Shown: positions 1-7,655 of the stretch, piece after piece | Layout of the letters: every line of letters starts with the position of its first letter | Numbering within the stretch: position 1 is the stretch's first letter | Source: Segatella salivae DSM 15606 | Lineage (GTDB): Bacteria; Bacteroidota; Bacteroidia; Bacteroidales; Bacteroidaceae | Direction: 5' to 3' | NCBI RefSeq assembly: GCF_000185845.1 | Contig: NZ_GL629647.1 | Location: 1,614,813 to 1,631,680 of the forward strand | Length of the DNA stretch: 16,868 nucleotides | Notes under the pieces: model-generated | Seen by the model: only the letters and a program-made list of their open reading frames with translations | Told to the model about the DNA's origin: nothing | The model's database searches: none | Position numbers and translations under genes: made by a program

Positions 1-109
1 AACAGTTTTTTCATAATTGTACAAAAGTAATATATATCAATGTAAAACCACTACACTCTCCATTAAATTTCATGAAAACAAGCATAAAATGATTTTTTTT
101 CTAAAATTA

Positions 110-141
110 TTTGGCGGTTCAAAAAGAATGTCTTATCTTTG
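110..141 (+). promoter_or_regulatory. Promoter of the tRNA-Asn gene
   Basis: The sequence has TTTG at 110-113 and TATCTTTG at 134-141, separated by 20 nt. This matches the Bacteroidota primary sigma factor consensus (-33 TTTG, -7 TAnnTTTG). The tRNA begins 33 nt after the -7 box, so a short 5' leader would be removed by RNase P. The assignment rests on motif and spacing only. Confidence 0.75.
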
Positions 142-174
142 CAACCGCAATTCAGAAATGAACTTTGCAACAAT

Positions 175-251
175 GCTTCAATAGCTCAGTTGGTTAGAGC
201 ACCTGACTGTTAATCAGGGGGTCGTTGGTTCAAGCCCATCTTGAAGCGCCA
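175..251 (+). tRNA. tRNA-Asn (anticodon GTT)
   Basis: A full cloverleaf can be drawn by eye. The 7-bp acceptor stem pairs GCTTCAA (175-181) with TTGAAGC (241-247). The D stem is GCTC/GAGC, and the anticodon stem CCTGA/TCAGG encloses the loop CTGTTAA, giving anticodon GTT (asparagine). The T arm is GTTGG, TTCAAGC, CCATC. The discriminator base is G248 and the CCA tail is encoded (249-251). The T stem has one T-T mismatch at its second pair, and everything else is regular. It is a single gene with its own promoter and terminator, not part of a tRNA cluster. Confidence 0.95.
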
Positions 252-252
252 T

Positions 253-290
253 AAAAAGGAATCCTTAACAAGAGGATTCCTTTTTTGTTT
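253..290 (+). terminator. Intrinsic terminator after tRNA-Asn
   Basis: A-rich left arm plus GGAATCC (258-264), a 9-nt loop, then GGATTCC (274-280) and a run of six T (281-286). The A-run before the stem pairs with the T-run, so the hairpin would work on either strand. It starts directly after the CCA end. Confidence 0.9.
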
Positions 291-334
291 TACTCTCGTT
301 TGAAAATAACGAGGGAGCAATCTGACCCGTTTTA

Positions 335-400
335 CACGACAAAATGACGCAAAACACACGATGAAACGGGGCATTTTGCACGATGAAATGGCACAGTTTA
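335..400 (+). repeat. Three tandem degenerate 22-nt units
   Basis: Units begin at 335 (CACGACAAAATG), 357 (CACGATGAAACGG) and 379 (CACGATGAAATGG), at an exact 22-nt period. The first two are joined by CAAAACA-like and CATTTTG-like spacers. A partial preceding unit may be present around 324-334. The related core CGATGAAA recurs at 553, 941 and 8376. The array is non-coding and lies between the tRNA terminator and the next promoter. It is too short and degenerate for CRISPR. Its function is unknown, and a dispersed intergenic repeat family is the simplest reading. Confidence 0.6.
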
Positions 401-456
401 TGAGCAGCTTACGATGATATGTAACGCAAGATGGCCTCTTTTTGTGCTTGCATCTC

Positions 457-487
457 TTTGAAACCCAAAAATAAAGTCTTATCTTTG
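457..487 (+). promoter_or_regulatory. Promoter for the 103-residue membrane protein gene
   Basis: TTTG at 457-460 and TATCTTTG at 480-487 are 19 nt apart, fitting the Bacteroidota consensus. The -7 box is identical to that of the tRNA-Asn promoter. Transcription starting near 494 would give a 5' leader of about 135 nt before the start codon at 630. Apart from this promoter and the repeat at 335-400, nothing else was recognised between 291 and 629. Confidence 0.65.
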
Positions 488-629
488 TGACGTGATTTAT
501 GATGCACTGGCCACTTCATAGCTATGTGTTTTTATCATCACATCGCCCGAACGATGAAAACATTTCATTCAACCCAGCACACCAGACAAAACATCTGGTT
601 GCCCATCTACTGAAGAATAACGCATAACA

Positions 630-941
630 ATGAAAGTCACACTTAAATTTATTCTAAGTAATTGGGGGCTATGGCCACTGCTTACAGCAGTCTTTAGCTT
701 AGTCCTCGGCGTTGGTATAACAAACAATTGGGGCAATGCAGCATTGTGGTTATGGTTCTGTTTAATCATTGTGACACTGATAACCCAGCTTTATGTCATG
801 CTGCAATACGTTAAAGCACGCAAATGGATGAGTGCTTTCATGCTGCTTCTGCTCATGGTTGTGTCAATGATGTCGTTCTTTCTGTTCTTTGCCATCGCAG
901 TAATGAGCGACGGGAAAGGCTTGCCCATGCAAGCCGTTTGA
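630..941 (+). CDS. Small three-helix integral membrane protein, unknown function
   Basis: This 103-residue protein is not one I recognise. It is strongly hydrophobic, with three likely membrane helices at about residues 11-30, 36-60 and 67-92. A short basic segment between the second and third helices (VKARKW) suggests a cytoplasmic loop. No signal peptide, catalytic motif or cysteine cluster is seen. The start at 630 is supported by the good promoter at 457-487 and by an ATG followed by a lysine-containing N-terminus; no Shine-Dalgarno sequence is visible, which is usual in this phylum. It stands alone, is followed by a hairpin at 956-990, and converges with the T9SS operon. It may be a lineage-restricted inner-membrane protein. 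That it is a gene is fairly likely from promoter, composition and terminator; its role is unknown. Confidence 0.6.
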   Translation: MKVTLKFILSNWGLWPLLTAVFSLVLGVGITNNWGNAALWLWFCLIIVTLITQLYVMLQYVKARKWMSAFMLLLLMVVSMMSFFLFFAIAVMSDGKGLPMQAV

Positions 942-955
942 CGATGAAAAAGCAA

Positions 956-990
956 AAAGAACAATGCTTTTACAAACATTGTTCTTTCAT
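956..990 (+). terminator. Hairpin terminator after the membrane protein gene
   Basis: AAAGAACAATG (956-966) pairs perfectly with CATTGTTCTTT (977-987) around a 10-nt loop. A pyrimidine-rich CATTTCTT follows. It begins 15 nt after the stop codon. The arms are A/T-rich enough that it could also stop transcription arriving from the convergent operon. Confidence 0.7.
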
Positions 991-1112
991 TTCTTATGGA
1001 AAATCAACAGCATCATATAGTCGTTTTCTATCGGATTTGACTACGATTCATTAAATTTCAACCGACCTTTTTATATAAAGCAGTTCCTCTCCCCTATTGA
1101 TACGCCACGCAG

Positions 1113-1144
1113 GAAACTCCTTATCATCATAGAAAAGGAGTCTC
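1113..1144 (-). terminator. Possible hairpin at the end of the T9SS operon
   Basis: On the minus strand GAGACTCCTT is followed by a 12-nt loop and AAGGAGTTTC, a 10-bp stem with one G-U pair, 17 nt beyond the stop codon at 1161. No T-run follows, so intrinsic termination is uncertain. It could be a processing or stability hairpin. The rest of 991-1112 holds nothing recognisable. Confidence 0.35.
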
Positions 1145-1160
1145 GCCATGGCATCATTTT

Positions 1161-1787
1161 TTAGAAATAATAGGTTAATCCCACTTGCCAAGCGTTGGCA
1201 CGAGCATCGGTTGACTTGCCGGCTAAGGCGTCCAGCCCCGATTCAACCGCTTGACTGGCGGTCATCTCTGCTGTCTTTCCGCACGCAACATTATAGTTGG
1301 CACTAAGTTGGAAGTGCTGAAGCAGCATGACTCCAAAGCCTAAGTTCACGCTGAAATTAGACTTTTTTACCTGCCATTGCGCTCTATCGTCGACAATAGA
1401 ATGGTCTTTTTTGCCCACGGGGAAACCAATTTGAGGGCCTGCAAAGAAGAAAACGCTGGCATTATCTCCTAAGCCTACGCTATAACGGGCATTGATTGGA
1501 ACAATGATTTGCTGCTGAACAAGCGCCTCATCTGCCACAGTTAGCTTCGCCTGTCGTTTGTCATAGAGAGCTGAAATATCTACAGCGAGCCCCGTAGGTG
1601 GCAAGCCAAACTTCATCGTTGGACCGAAAAAGAATCCACATTGATTACTTCTGTCAAAGACATGTTTATCAAAAGTCATGTTTGTGACATTCAATCCGCC
1701 CTTTAAACCGAAACGAATCTTAGCCTCAGCTGTGATGCAACAAAGCATCAGTAAGGCCATAACAAAAGCTACTCTAATTTTTTTCAT
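1161..1787 (-). CDS. Outer-membrane beta-barrel protein (PorT-like family), last gene of the T9SS operon
   Basis: The 208-residue product starts with a clear signal peptide (about residues 1-22, ending AEA). It contains alternating amphipathic strands and glycine/aromatic turns, and ends in LTYYF. A terminal aromatic residue is typical of outer-membrane barrels inserted by BAM. Length and pattern fit the OMP_b-brl_2/PorT-like family of eight-stranded barrels that is common in Bacteroidota. It lies 36 nt downstream of porN on the same strand with no visible promoter between, so it is probably co-transcribed with the secretion genes. True PorT is a T9SS component, but this general fold is shared by many unrelated barrels. 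I therefore call the family and not the gene. A T9SS accessory role is inferred from position only. Confidence 0.8.
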   Translation of the reverse strand: MKKIRVAFVMALLMLCCITAEAKIRFGLKGGLNVTNMTFDKHVFDRSNQCGFFFGPTMKFGLPPTGLAVDISALYDKRQAKLTVADEALVQQQIIVPINARYSVGLGDNASVFFFAGPQIGFPVGKKDHSIVDDRAQWQVKKSNFSVNLGFGVMLLQHFQLSANYNVACGKTAEMTASQAVESGLDALAGKSTDARANAWQVGLTYYF

Positions 1788-1823
1788 ACTCTAATTCTCT
1801 TAATCTATTAATGTTATGTGGTT

Positions 1824-2891
1824 TTAATGACGCTGCCGACGCACTGTAACGCGTGCCTGACCTGACACAGAAGAGCCGCCATCTGACGAAGCTCTACGAT
1901 TGCGACGCACGCTGGTTGGCGCACTATTTGTTGCTCGGCGGTTTGTCAATCGCTTGTTTTTAGATGTTTTTGTATCAGCCTTTGCAACGCTATCCAACGA
2001 GTCTTTGCGCGATGAATCGCCCCATATATTCTTTTCAAAAGTAGCAATCTCGCGCTCAATTCGACGCTGTTCTTGATTCAATGCACTATCATTCTTGCAA
2101 TATTGTGATAGCGTCTGACCCAACATATTTGTCGTTTTATAGATCTTTCCCTTGTAAAGATTCATGGTAAAATAGTCTGCAAGACTCATCACTGCGGCAT
2201 TATTTAGGTTACTTGTCATAACAGTTTGTTTGGCAAGTGCAGACGCAATGTCGTCATATTTCACCCAAAACAGAGGATATTTTGTCGTGCCATCACCGAA
2301 GTCATCCAGTCGTTCCATGATGGGACATAAGGCAAGTACCTTCGTGTGGAACGTCCCAGTAGTCTGATCAAAGTATGAACTCTCTTTGAGATAATAGCCT
2401 TTTACTTCGGCCGATGGTATGTCGCTGTTGTCTATATGCACGCCTTTGTCCGTGCGTTCAAAATAGATATGGTGGTCATTTAAGAATGTAAGTGGCTGCA
2501 CTTTTGAGTCATCTGAGAACTTCTCATTACCGTCAAGACGATATTGATAGACGTTAATTCCGCCACGACTTGGGCCTGCCATCATCAACTTAAAAAGCAA
2601 AGTAAAGAGATTCATGCGTCCATCCGCAGGCTCAACAGGGTAGTATAAGGCCGCATTGGCATTATCGTTGAGATTCAGTTCGCGGTAAACGTCACGACGC
2701 CAGACCACATCTTCGCTCATCGGTTCTTGCGTTGGATACATCAGTTTGGCTCTCAATGTCAAGTTATTGGCATTGCTTTTCTTCACCTTTGCAGCCGCTT
2801 CAGCCTGTCGAAGCGGTGACTGTGCCTTGCCATTCATACAGCAGAGGGCTGCCAACAGCATTACATATAGTCTTTTTTTCTTTATCATCAT
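1824..2891 (-). CDS. porN: T9SS ring protein PorN/GldN
   Basis: PorN (GldN in gliding bacteria) is a periplasmic protein that joins the lipoprotein PorK in a large ring under the outer membrane and contacts the periplasmic part of PorM. The 355-residue product has a signal peptide (about 1-23, ending GKA before Q). The GldN-type core follows, with RRDVYRELNLNDNANAALYYP near its beginning and a region around LFWVKYDDIASALA. The last 60 or so residues are a low-complexity Arg/Ser/Thr/Asn tail ending RRQRH. The ATG overlaps the porM stop as ATGA (4 nt), and a second ATG follows immediately, so the start is uncertain by one codon. Identification rests on the signal peptide, the core motifs and the order porP-K-L-M-N. 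The basic tail is the odd part and may be disordered. Confidence 0.9.
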   Translation of the reverse strand: MMIKKKRLYVMLLAALCCMNGKAQSPLRQAEAAAKVKKSNANNLTLRAKLMYPTQEPMSEDVVWRRDVYRELNLNDNANAALYYPVEPADGRMNLFTLLFKLMMAGPSRGGINVYQYRLDGNEKFSDDSKVQPLTFLNDHHIYFERTDKGVHIDNSDIPSAEVKGYYLKESSYFDQTTGTFHTKVLALCPIMERLDDFGDGTTKYPLFWVKYDDIASALAKQTVMTSNLNNAAVMSLADYFTMNLYKGKIYKTTNMLGQTLSQYCKNDSALNQEQRRIEREIATFEKNIWGDSSRKDSLDSVAKADTKTSKNKRLTNRRATNSAPTSVRRNRRASSDGGSSVSGQARVTVRRQRH

Positions 2892-4444
2892 CTTACAATT
2901 ACTTCCAAAGCCCCTGTCAAAGTGCGTGTGATTCCATCAGGACCAACGGCTTTAACATGGCTGATATAAAATCTTTTGTTTCGTGATAGGCTGCGGAAGG
3001 TCTCACGTTGGCGGTCAGAGAAGTTTGCCCCTGCTGATGCAACAGGGACCGCATTGCCCATATTATCAAAGAAAACGGTTTCAAAACTCAACACGCGGAA
3101 AGGGATATCGAGGAGTCCATCATCAATAGCGGCATGGATACCCGACGCTCCCATCAACGCAGCTTTAGCCATTGCACCTCCCTTAAAGCGGTTTGTTCCA
3201 AGAGCGATATAGGCAGATGGGTCGGGCAACTTACGCACATGAAAGACAAAAGGAGGAAGCGTTCTGACCTGACCATTATCTCGTGCCGTGACATGTATCG
3301 TGACATCACGACCTACTGCGGCTGGAGTGGCGATGAAATGTCCATTGCCTTTCGCTGTCAATCCCCCTCCTGTCATTGATATTGAGACTGCATTGGCAGG
3401 CACACCCGGCACACTTACGCTCATCGGATTAGGGTAACCAGCATATAAAACATTCATCATGTCGGCGGCAACGGTGGCACTTGTGGGTGCAGGAACAACG
3501 TTATATTTCTGTAAGAAGTTACGACGTATGAGGTCACCCCTACGATTTTGCATCAAGATGTAACCGCTAAGGCTATGTTCTCCAACACCCGATGCCGTGA
3601 AACTATATTGTCCATTGCGCGACATTACACGCTGTCCGTTGACAAATATCTGGGGTTGTAGCGTCGTATCTACGGCTGCCATGACGATGGAAGCATTGAA
3701 ACGTTCGCCCGGATAGAGCGTAGTTTTCTCAGGAATCACGTAGGCATTGAGCTTGTTTACACGGATATCTTTCACATCAATGTTTGAAACGAGCGTGTGA
3801 AGTACCTCACCTTCGGCGTAACGTACATCGCTTTGAAGCTTTGAAAGCAAGGTAACGGCGGCGGCAACTGGCATATTTTCAAACATATATTCCTGCCAGT
3901 TCTTGCCCTGAAGGCGTGCTTTTTGTGGAACAGTTGTAGAGAGATTGTCTGCTATAATGCGCTTCTGATGTGGGTCATCTATAAGATTCAAGATGCGCTC
4001 TCGATAGGCATTAACACGCAAGAAGAGTGCCTTTCCCTTCCCAGTCAATGGTGCTAACATCACCTCTCCAGCCGCATCAAGGTTATCTTTGTTCTTAATC
4101 TGATTGACATTTCCGTCTTTCCCATCTGCATTCTTTACGATAGCGACTTTCAATTGCTGTGCAAAGTCGAAGAGAGAATCGCTCATTTGCTTCACCACTG
4201 TAGCCTTTTCAAACCACGCTTTCACCTTTTCGGGGTTCTGTTTCATCTGCATTTCAAAGTCCCGATACAATGAAATGTTCTCTTGAGTAGCGTTGCCTGT
4301 TGTGCGGTTTAGACTGTCTTCTACGATTGAAAAGCCATCCAACACCTCGGTAGAGATATTGAGTGCGAGCATGGCCAACAAGACTATATACATCAAGTTG
4401 ATCATTTTCTGACGCGGAGATACCAGTCTTTTCTTAATAGCCAT
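2888..4444 (-). CDS. porM: T9SS motor protein PorM/GldM
   Basis: PorM spans the periplasm and transmits motion from the inner-membrane motor to the PorK-PorN ring. The 518-residue product has one N-terminal membrane helix (about 14-32, MINLMYIVLLAMLALNIS) preceded by a short cytoplasmic segment with the conserved SPRQKM motif. The arginine there (Arg11) is likely equivalent to the functionally important GldM arginine. After STEVLDGF the rest is periplasmic: an alpha-helical first domain (to about 220) followed by several beta-rich domains, as known for the PorM/GldM dimer. Length is normal for the family. The gene starts within the porL stop (TAATG, 1-nt overlap) and its stop overlaps porN by 4 nt, so translation should be coupled. 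No disrupting mutation is visible. Confidence 0.95.
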   Translation of the reverse strand: MAIKKRLVSPRQKMINLMYIVLLAMLALNISTEVLDGFSIVEDSLNRTTGNATQENISLYRDFEMQMKQNPEKVKAWFEKATVVKQMSDSLFDFAQQLKVAIVKNADGKDGNVNQIKNKDNLDAAGEVMLAPLTGKGKALFLRVNAYRERILNLIDDPHQKRIIADNLSTTVPQKARLQGKNWQEYMFENMPVAAAVTLLSKLQSDVRYAEGEVLHTLVSNIDVKDIRVNKLNAYVIPEKTTLYPGERFNASIVMAAVDTTLQPQIFVNGQRVMSRNGQYSFTASGVGEHSLSGYILMQNRRGDLIRRNFLQKYNVVPAPTSATVAADMMNVLYAGYPNPMSVSVPGVPANAVSISMTGGGLTAKGNGHFIATPAAVGRDVTIHVTARDNGQVRTLPPFVFHVRKLPDPSAYIALGTNRFKGGAMAKAALMGASGIHAAIDDGLLDIPFRVLSFETVFFDNMGNAVPVASAGANFSDRQRETFRSLSRNKRFYISHVKAVGPDGITRTLTGALEVIVR

Positions 4445-5199
4445 TAGAGCGTTGGGGTTTGATTTGGTGCAGCTGCACGCATGTTTGTCGTCATTGCTTC
4501 AATCATCCGGGCATAGATTGCATTGAGTTGTTCAATATGTCGCGCCAAAAGACGACTCTGTTCATTAATCTGATCGATAGTTCCAATCTGCTGACTGGCA
4601 CTCTTCAACTGCATCTCATACACCTTTGTGATACCTGTAAGCGTTCGATTGAGGTTCTCCATCTCCTCACTATCGCGTGTGAGACGAGTGCTTTGCGCCC
4701 CTACTTTACCAAGAATCTCGGTGAGTTTCGTTAGTTCTTCAACATAGTTTTGTTGGGCTTCAGCCATTGCAGAGTCTACTTTCGGAAGCGCTATTGAAGC
4801 TACTTGTTCCGTCAGCGATGCTGTCTTTGCCACTGCGGGGGCTGCCGTCGTCATTGGTTGAGCCTGTATCTGCGGCGTAACCGAAGGCTTCACATTAGCT
4901 GAAACCTCATCCGTTCGGGTGAGATATTCATCCGTTAGATGAGTGGGGAGTTCCATTCCATCTGTTGTTTTGTCAAAAGGACGGTCGAAAGCAGATAGGA
5001 AGAACACCACAACTTCAGTGCCCATACCAAAGATAAGCCAAAGGTCTGCCCCCTCAATATGAATCAACTTAAGGAGTGCTCCGAGTACAACGATAGAGGC
5101 ACCCCAGCTATATGCATAGTTCAAAAAGGTCTGACCGGGCACACTGTCCATCCACTTTTGCAGACGATAGACGATGTTTAGTTTACTATATCTTGTCAT
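4444..5199 (-). CDS. porL: T9SS motor protein PorL/GldL
   Basis: PorL is the proton-channel-forming inner-membrane partner of PorM; GldL5-GldM2-type complexes turn proton-motive force into movement. The 251-residue product has two membrane helices (about 32-46 and 53-70). The second contains Glu62 in GTEVVVFFLSAFDRP, the position of the essential membrane-embedded glutamate of the family. A charged K-x-x-H-x-E segment (residues 44-49) lies in the short periplasmic loop. The rest is cytoplasmic: a Thr/Ala/Gln-rich linker (about 90-130) and a long coiled coil (about 140-240), again typical. The start overlaps the porK stop (ATGA) and the stop overlaps the porM start, so porK, porL and porM appear translationally coupled. 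Confidence 0.95.
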   Translation of the reverse strand: MTRYSKLNIVYRLQKWMDSVPGQTFLNYAYSWGASIVVLGALLKLIHIEGADLWLIFGMGTEVVVFFLSAFDRPFDKTTDGMELPTHLTDEYLTRTDEVSANVKPSVTPQIQAQPMTTAAPAVAKTASLTEQVASIALPKVDSAMAEAQQNYVEELTKLTEILGKVGAQSTRLTRDSEEMENLNRTLTGITKVYEMQLKSASQQIGTIDQINEQSRLLARHIEQLNAIYARMIEAMTTNMRAAAPNQTPTL

Positions 5200-6647
5200 T
5201 TTTTCTTGCTTTTATTACTACTTGTTGACGTGGCGAGGCTTCGAACACAACGAAAACCAATGTAACAACGCGGATGGTTTTGATACTCCCAAGAACGCCA
5301 AGCCGAACGAATCAGGCTCTCAGGGTCCTTCCATGAGCCACCGCGCACACTCTTTTTCTTCAATGCATAGGGGTCTTCTTTGGCGGCATTATAAGCAAGT
5401 TGCGGGTTAATATCATTCATTGCGTCTACGCCCGAAGCCGTATAAGCCGTACTTGTCCATTCCGCCACGTTGCCAGCCATATCAAAAAGTCCGTTAGAAT
5501 TAGCCCCATAGATGCCCACTTTGCTTGTAATGAGATTGCCATCTTCGGTATAATTGCCGCGATCGGGCTTGAAGTTAGCATAGAAACAGCCATTACCATT
5601 CTTCATATCTCTATTCTCCCATGGGAACTCATTACCGCTTTTACCACGTGCTGCATACTCCCATTCGGCCTCAGTAGGTAGGCGATAGCGCTGAACATAA
5701 CGTGCTTCACCGCCTAATCCCTTAAGTAAATAGTCCGTACGCCATGCGCAAAAGGCATTCGCTTGCTCCCAAGTGACGCCCACAACTGGGTAATCATTAT
5801 AGGCAGGATTACTGAAATAGTTACGCAGATACATTTCATTGTCAGCGTTCTTAAAGTCATTTACCCAGCACGTTGTATCGGGATAGATGTTCACAATGTA
5901 TGTATTCAAGAAGTCCCAAGGCCCAGTTCGTGGTCTATCTATCGTCTGTCTGACAATCTTTCCCTCGTCATTTATATAGGCGGTATCCTTTGAAATCATC
6001 ACCGATTCGTCGTCATTTGTAAGCACATCGGTATTAAACGACCGCTCTTCGGGATTCATACGATTGCGCCGAAGGGCTGCAGCCGAGTAATCATAAATCT
6101 CATAACGATAGTTCATTTGACGCCAATCAAGAAGTTTTTCGCCTGTAACAGGGTTCGTAACATAAAGACTTTCTATGGCACGCTGCTCATCTTCATTAGG
6201 CTTTCGAGGCAAAGGCTTCTTCCAGTTGACGCGCGGCGTGATGGCGTTTCCATCTTTATCTTCCGTAATCATATAGCTTTCGTCGCCTGCATAGGCAGGA
6301 TCGGCCAAACGAGTACGCAGAATACTATCGCGAACCCACATCACAAACTGTTTATATTTGGAGTTTGTTACCTCGGTTTCATCCATCCAAAAGCCATCCA
6401 CGGATATGTCTTTCTTCGGCGTTTTCTCTCCCCAGAGCGAGTCTTGCTTATCAAGTCCCATGTGCAAGAAGCCTCGTTCAACCTTTACCATGCCATAAGG
6501 TGTAGGCTCAGAAAAGGCTCTTCCGCCACCTACTCCCACGACTTCGCCCCCTTTTCCGGCCATAGACAGGCCCTTACCACTAAAGCAACCTGTCATCATA
6601 CAACCTGTTATGAGGAGCCATAACCCTATCTTTATCTTATGTTTCAT
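5196..6647 (-). CDS. porK: T9SS ring lipoprotein PorK/GldK (FGE-sulfatase fold)
   Basis: PorK is an outer-membrane lipoprotein that forms the periplasmic ring with PorN. The 483-residue product has a lipoprotein signal with two possible lipoboxes, ITGC (Cys16) and MTGC (Cys21). The body has the formylglycine-generating-enzyme fold: WMDETEVTNSKYKQFV near residue 91, YRLPTEAEWEYAARG from 321, MAGNVAEW at 390-397, then SVRGGSWKD and IGFRCVRS near the end. Like other GldK/PorK proteins it is expected to be structural, and the FGE active-site cysteine pair is not clearly present in its usual spacing. A Lys/Ser tail follows the domain. It begins 9 nt after porP stops and overlaps porL by 4 nt. FGE-like family membership alone would be ambiguous; the lipobox and the operon settle the call. 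Confidence 0.95.
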   Translation of the reverse strand: MKHKIKIGLWLLITGCMMTGCFSGKGLSMAGKGGEVVGVGGGRAFSEPTPYGMVKVERGFLHMGLDKQDSLWGEKTPKKDISVDGFWMDETEVTNSKYKQFVMWVRDSILRTRLADPAYAGDESYMITEDKDGNAITPRVNWKKPLPRKPNEDEQRAIESLYVTNPVTGEKLLDWRQMNYRYEIYDYSAAALRRNRMNPEERSFNTDVLTNDDESVMISKDTAYINDEGKIVRQTIDRPRTGPWDFLNTYIVNIYPDTTCWVNDFKNADNEMYLRNYFSNPAYNDYPVVGVTWEQANAFCAWRTDYLLKGLGGEARYVQRYRLPTEAEWEYAARGKSGNEFPWENRDMKNGNGCFYANFKPDRGNYTEDGNLITSKVGIYGANSNGLFDMAGNVAEWTSTAYTASGVDAMNDINPQLAYNAAKEDPYALKKKSVRGGSWKDPESLIRSAWRSWEYQNHPRCYIGFRCVRSLATSTSSNKSKKK

Positions 6648-6656
6648 TGTCTGTTG

Positions 6657-7655
6657 TTATAAGATTCTAACGCTTTGATGTTTGTTTTTGCCTTTCTTTG
6701 CGAGGTTTAGTTCCGTTTGATAACCCACAAAAAGCTCATGACTTCCATTGCCAAGGCTTAGTCCTGAGGTATAAACTTCATAGCTATAACCTACCACAAC
6801 ACCATGGAAAGTTCCGCCAATCAGGGCCGTAACAGAGTTTGTCGGACTATAACTGATGCCGCCATAAAGCATTTTTCCTTCGTGCGAATAAACCAATCTT
6901 CCGGTTACATCCGCTCGATAGGCCTTACCATCTGTACGTAAAAGCACCGAAGGTTTTATTTTTAAGAACGGATTTCTAAGTTGAATATTGTATCCACCCG
7001 TCAGATAATAAGTGGGAGAAACCGGCAATTCATTGACATCCCCCATACGAATCTTGGGGCGATTCAAATGTTGCACCGATGCACCGGCATACCAATGGCG
7101 CTGCAAATAGTACAGTCCTGCACCAACATCTATGCCATTTCCGTTGACATCTGTAGTCGCAAAGGCCGGATCTCCGGGTGTAGAGAGGTCGACTTTTGAG
7201 CCATCAAAGCTCTCATTTAGTAGTGAAACCTGCAGACCAACACGTAGCTTTCCCCCAACAAACTTCGTCTGAGCAGCATATAACAAGCCTAATTTCTGAT
7301 GCGTGAAAAGTCCAATTTTCTCGTTAACGAATTGCACTCCGGCTCCTTGATAGCACCGCATGGCATAAAAAGGCAGGTCGGCAGAGGCATACATCGTGCG
7401 CGGATGATTCTCAAAACCCGTAAAATTCAGCGCATAAGCCAAGTTGACATTGAGCTTGTTTTCCTTTCCGGCAGCAGCAGGATTGAATGAAGTCTCCATG
7501 TCAAAATAATGACTGAAGGCTGCATCATACTGCGCTTTGGCTGTCACAGCAACCCAAACGAGCATCACTGACAAAAGAAATCTAATCGTTTTATGCACGC
7601 TTATATAACGCGAATCCTTATATATTATTGCACGAAATTTATTGCATAAAAACAT
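6657..7655 (-). CDS. porP: T9SS outer-membrane protein PorP (PorP/SprF family)
   Basis: PorP is an outer-membrane beta-barrel of the PorP/SprF family that helps anchor the T9SS complex to the outer membrane. The first gene of the porPKLMN operon, it encodes the family's hallmark N-terminal segment AQYDAAFSHYFDM followed by NPAAAG, then repeated beta strands with LYGGISYSPTNS and IGGTFHGVVVGYSYEV. The ATG at 7655 gives 332 residues with a 22-residue stretch before the hydrophobic part of the signal peptide. A GTG at 7598 would give 313 residues beginning VHKTIRFLLSVML, a cleaner signal peptide ending TAKA. The GTG start is at least as plausible. No convincing -33/-7 pair was found upstream. 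porK follows after 9 nt. Confidence 0.92.
   Translation of the reverse strand: MFLCNKFRAIIYKDSRYISVHKTIRFLLSVMLVWVAVTAKAQYDAAFSHYFDMETSFNPAAAGKENKLNVNLAYALNFTGFENHPRTMYASADLPFYAMRCYQGAGVQFVNEKIGLFTHQKLGLLYAAQTKFVGGKLRVGLQVSLLNESFDGSKVDLSTPGDPAFATTDVNGNGIDVGAGLYYLQRHWYAGASVQHLNRPKIRMGDVNELPVSPTYYLTGGYNIQLRNPFLKIKPSVLLRTDGKAYRADVTGRLVYSHEGKMLYGGISYSPTNSVTALIGGTFHGVVVGYSYEVYTSGLSLGNGSHELFVGYQTELNLAKKGKNKHQSVRIL

Noticed and set aside
335..400. CRISPR-like array
   Set aside because: Units are contiguous at 22 nt with no unique spacers, degenerate, only three, and there are no cas genes nearby.
824..1054. 76-residue frame overlapping the end of the 103-residue membrane protein
   Set aside because: It runs through the terminator hairpin at 956-990 and has no hydrophobic, promoter or family support.
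6117..6623. 168-residue frame antisense to porK
   Set aside because: A shadow of the porK coding sequence with no signal, motif or promoter; porK is certain.
5196..6647. Formylglycine-generating enzyme or sulfatase maturation factor
   Set aside because: The fold is shared, but the lipoprotein signal, the position between porP and porL and the lack of a clear active-site cysteine pair point to PorK.
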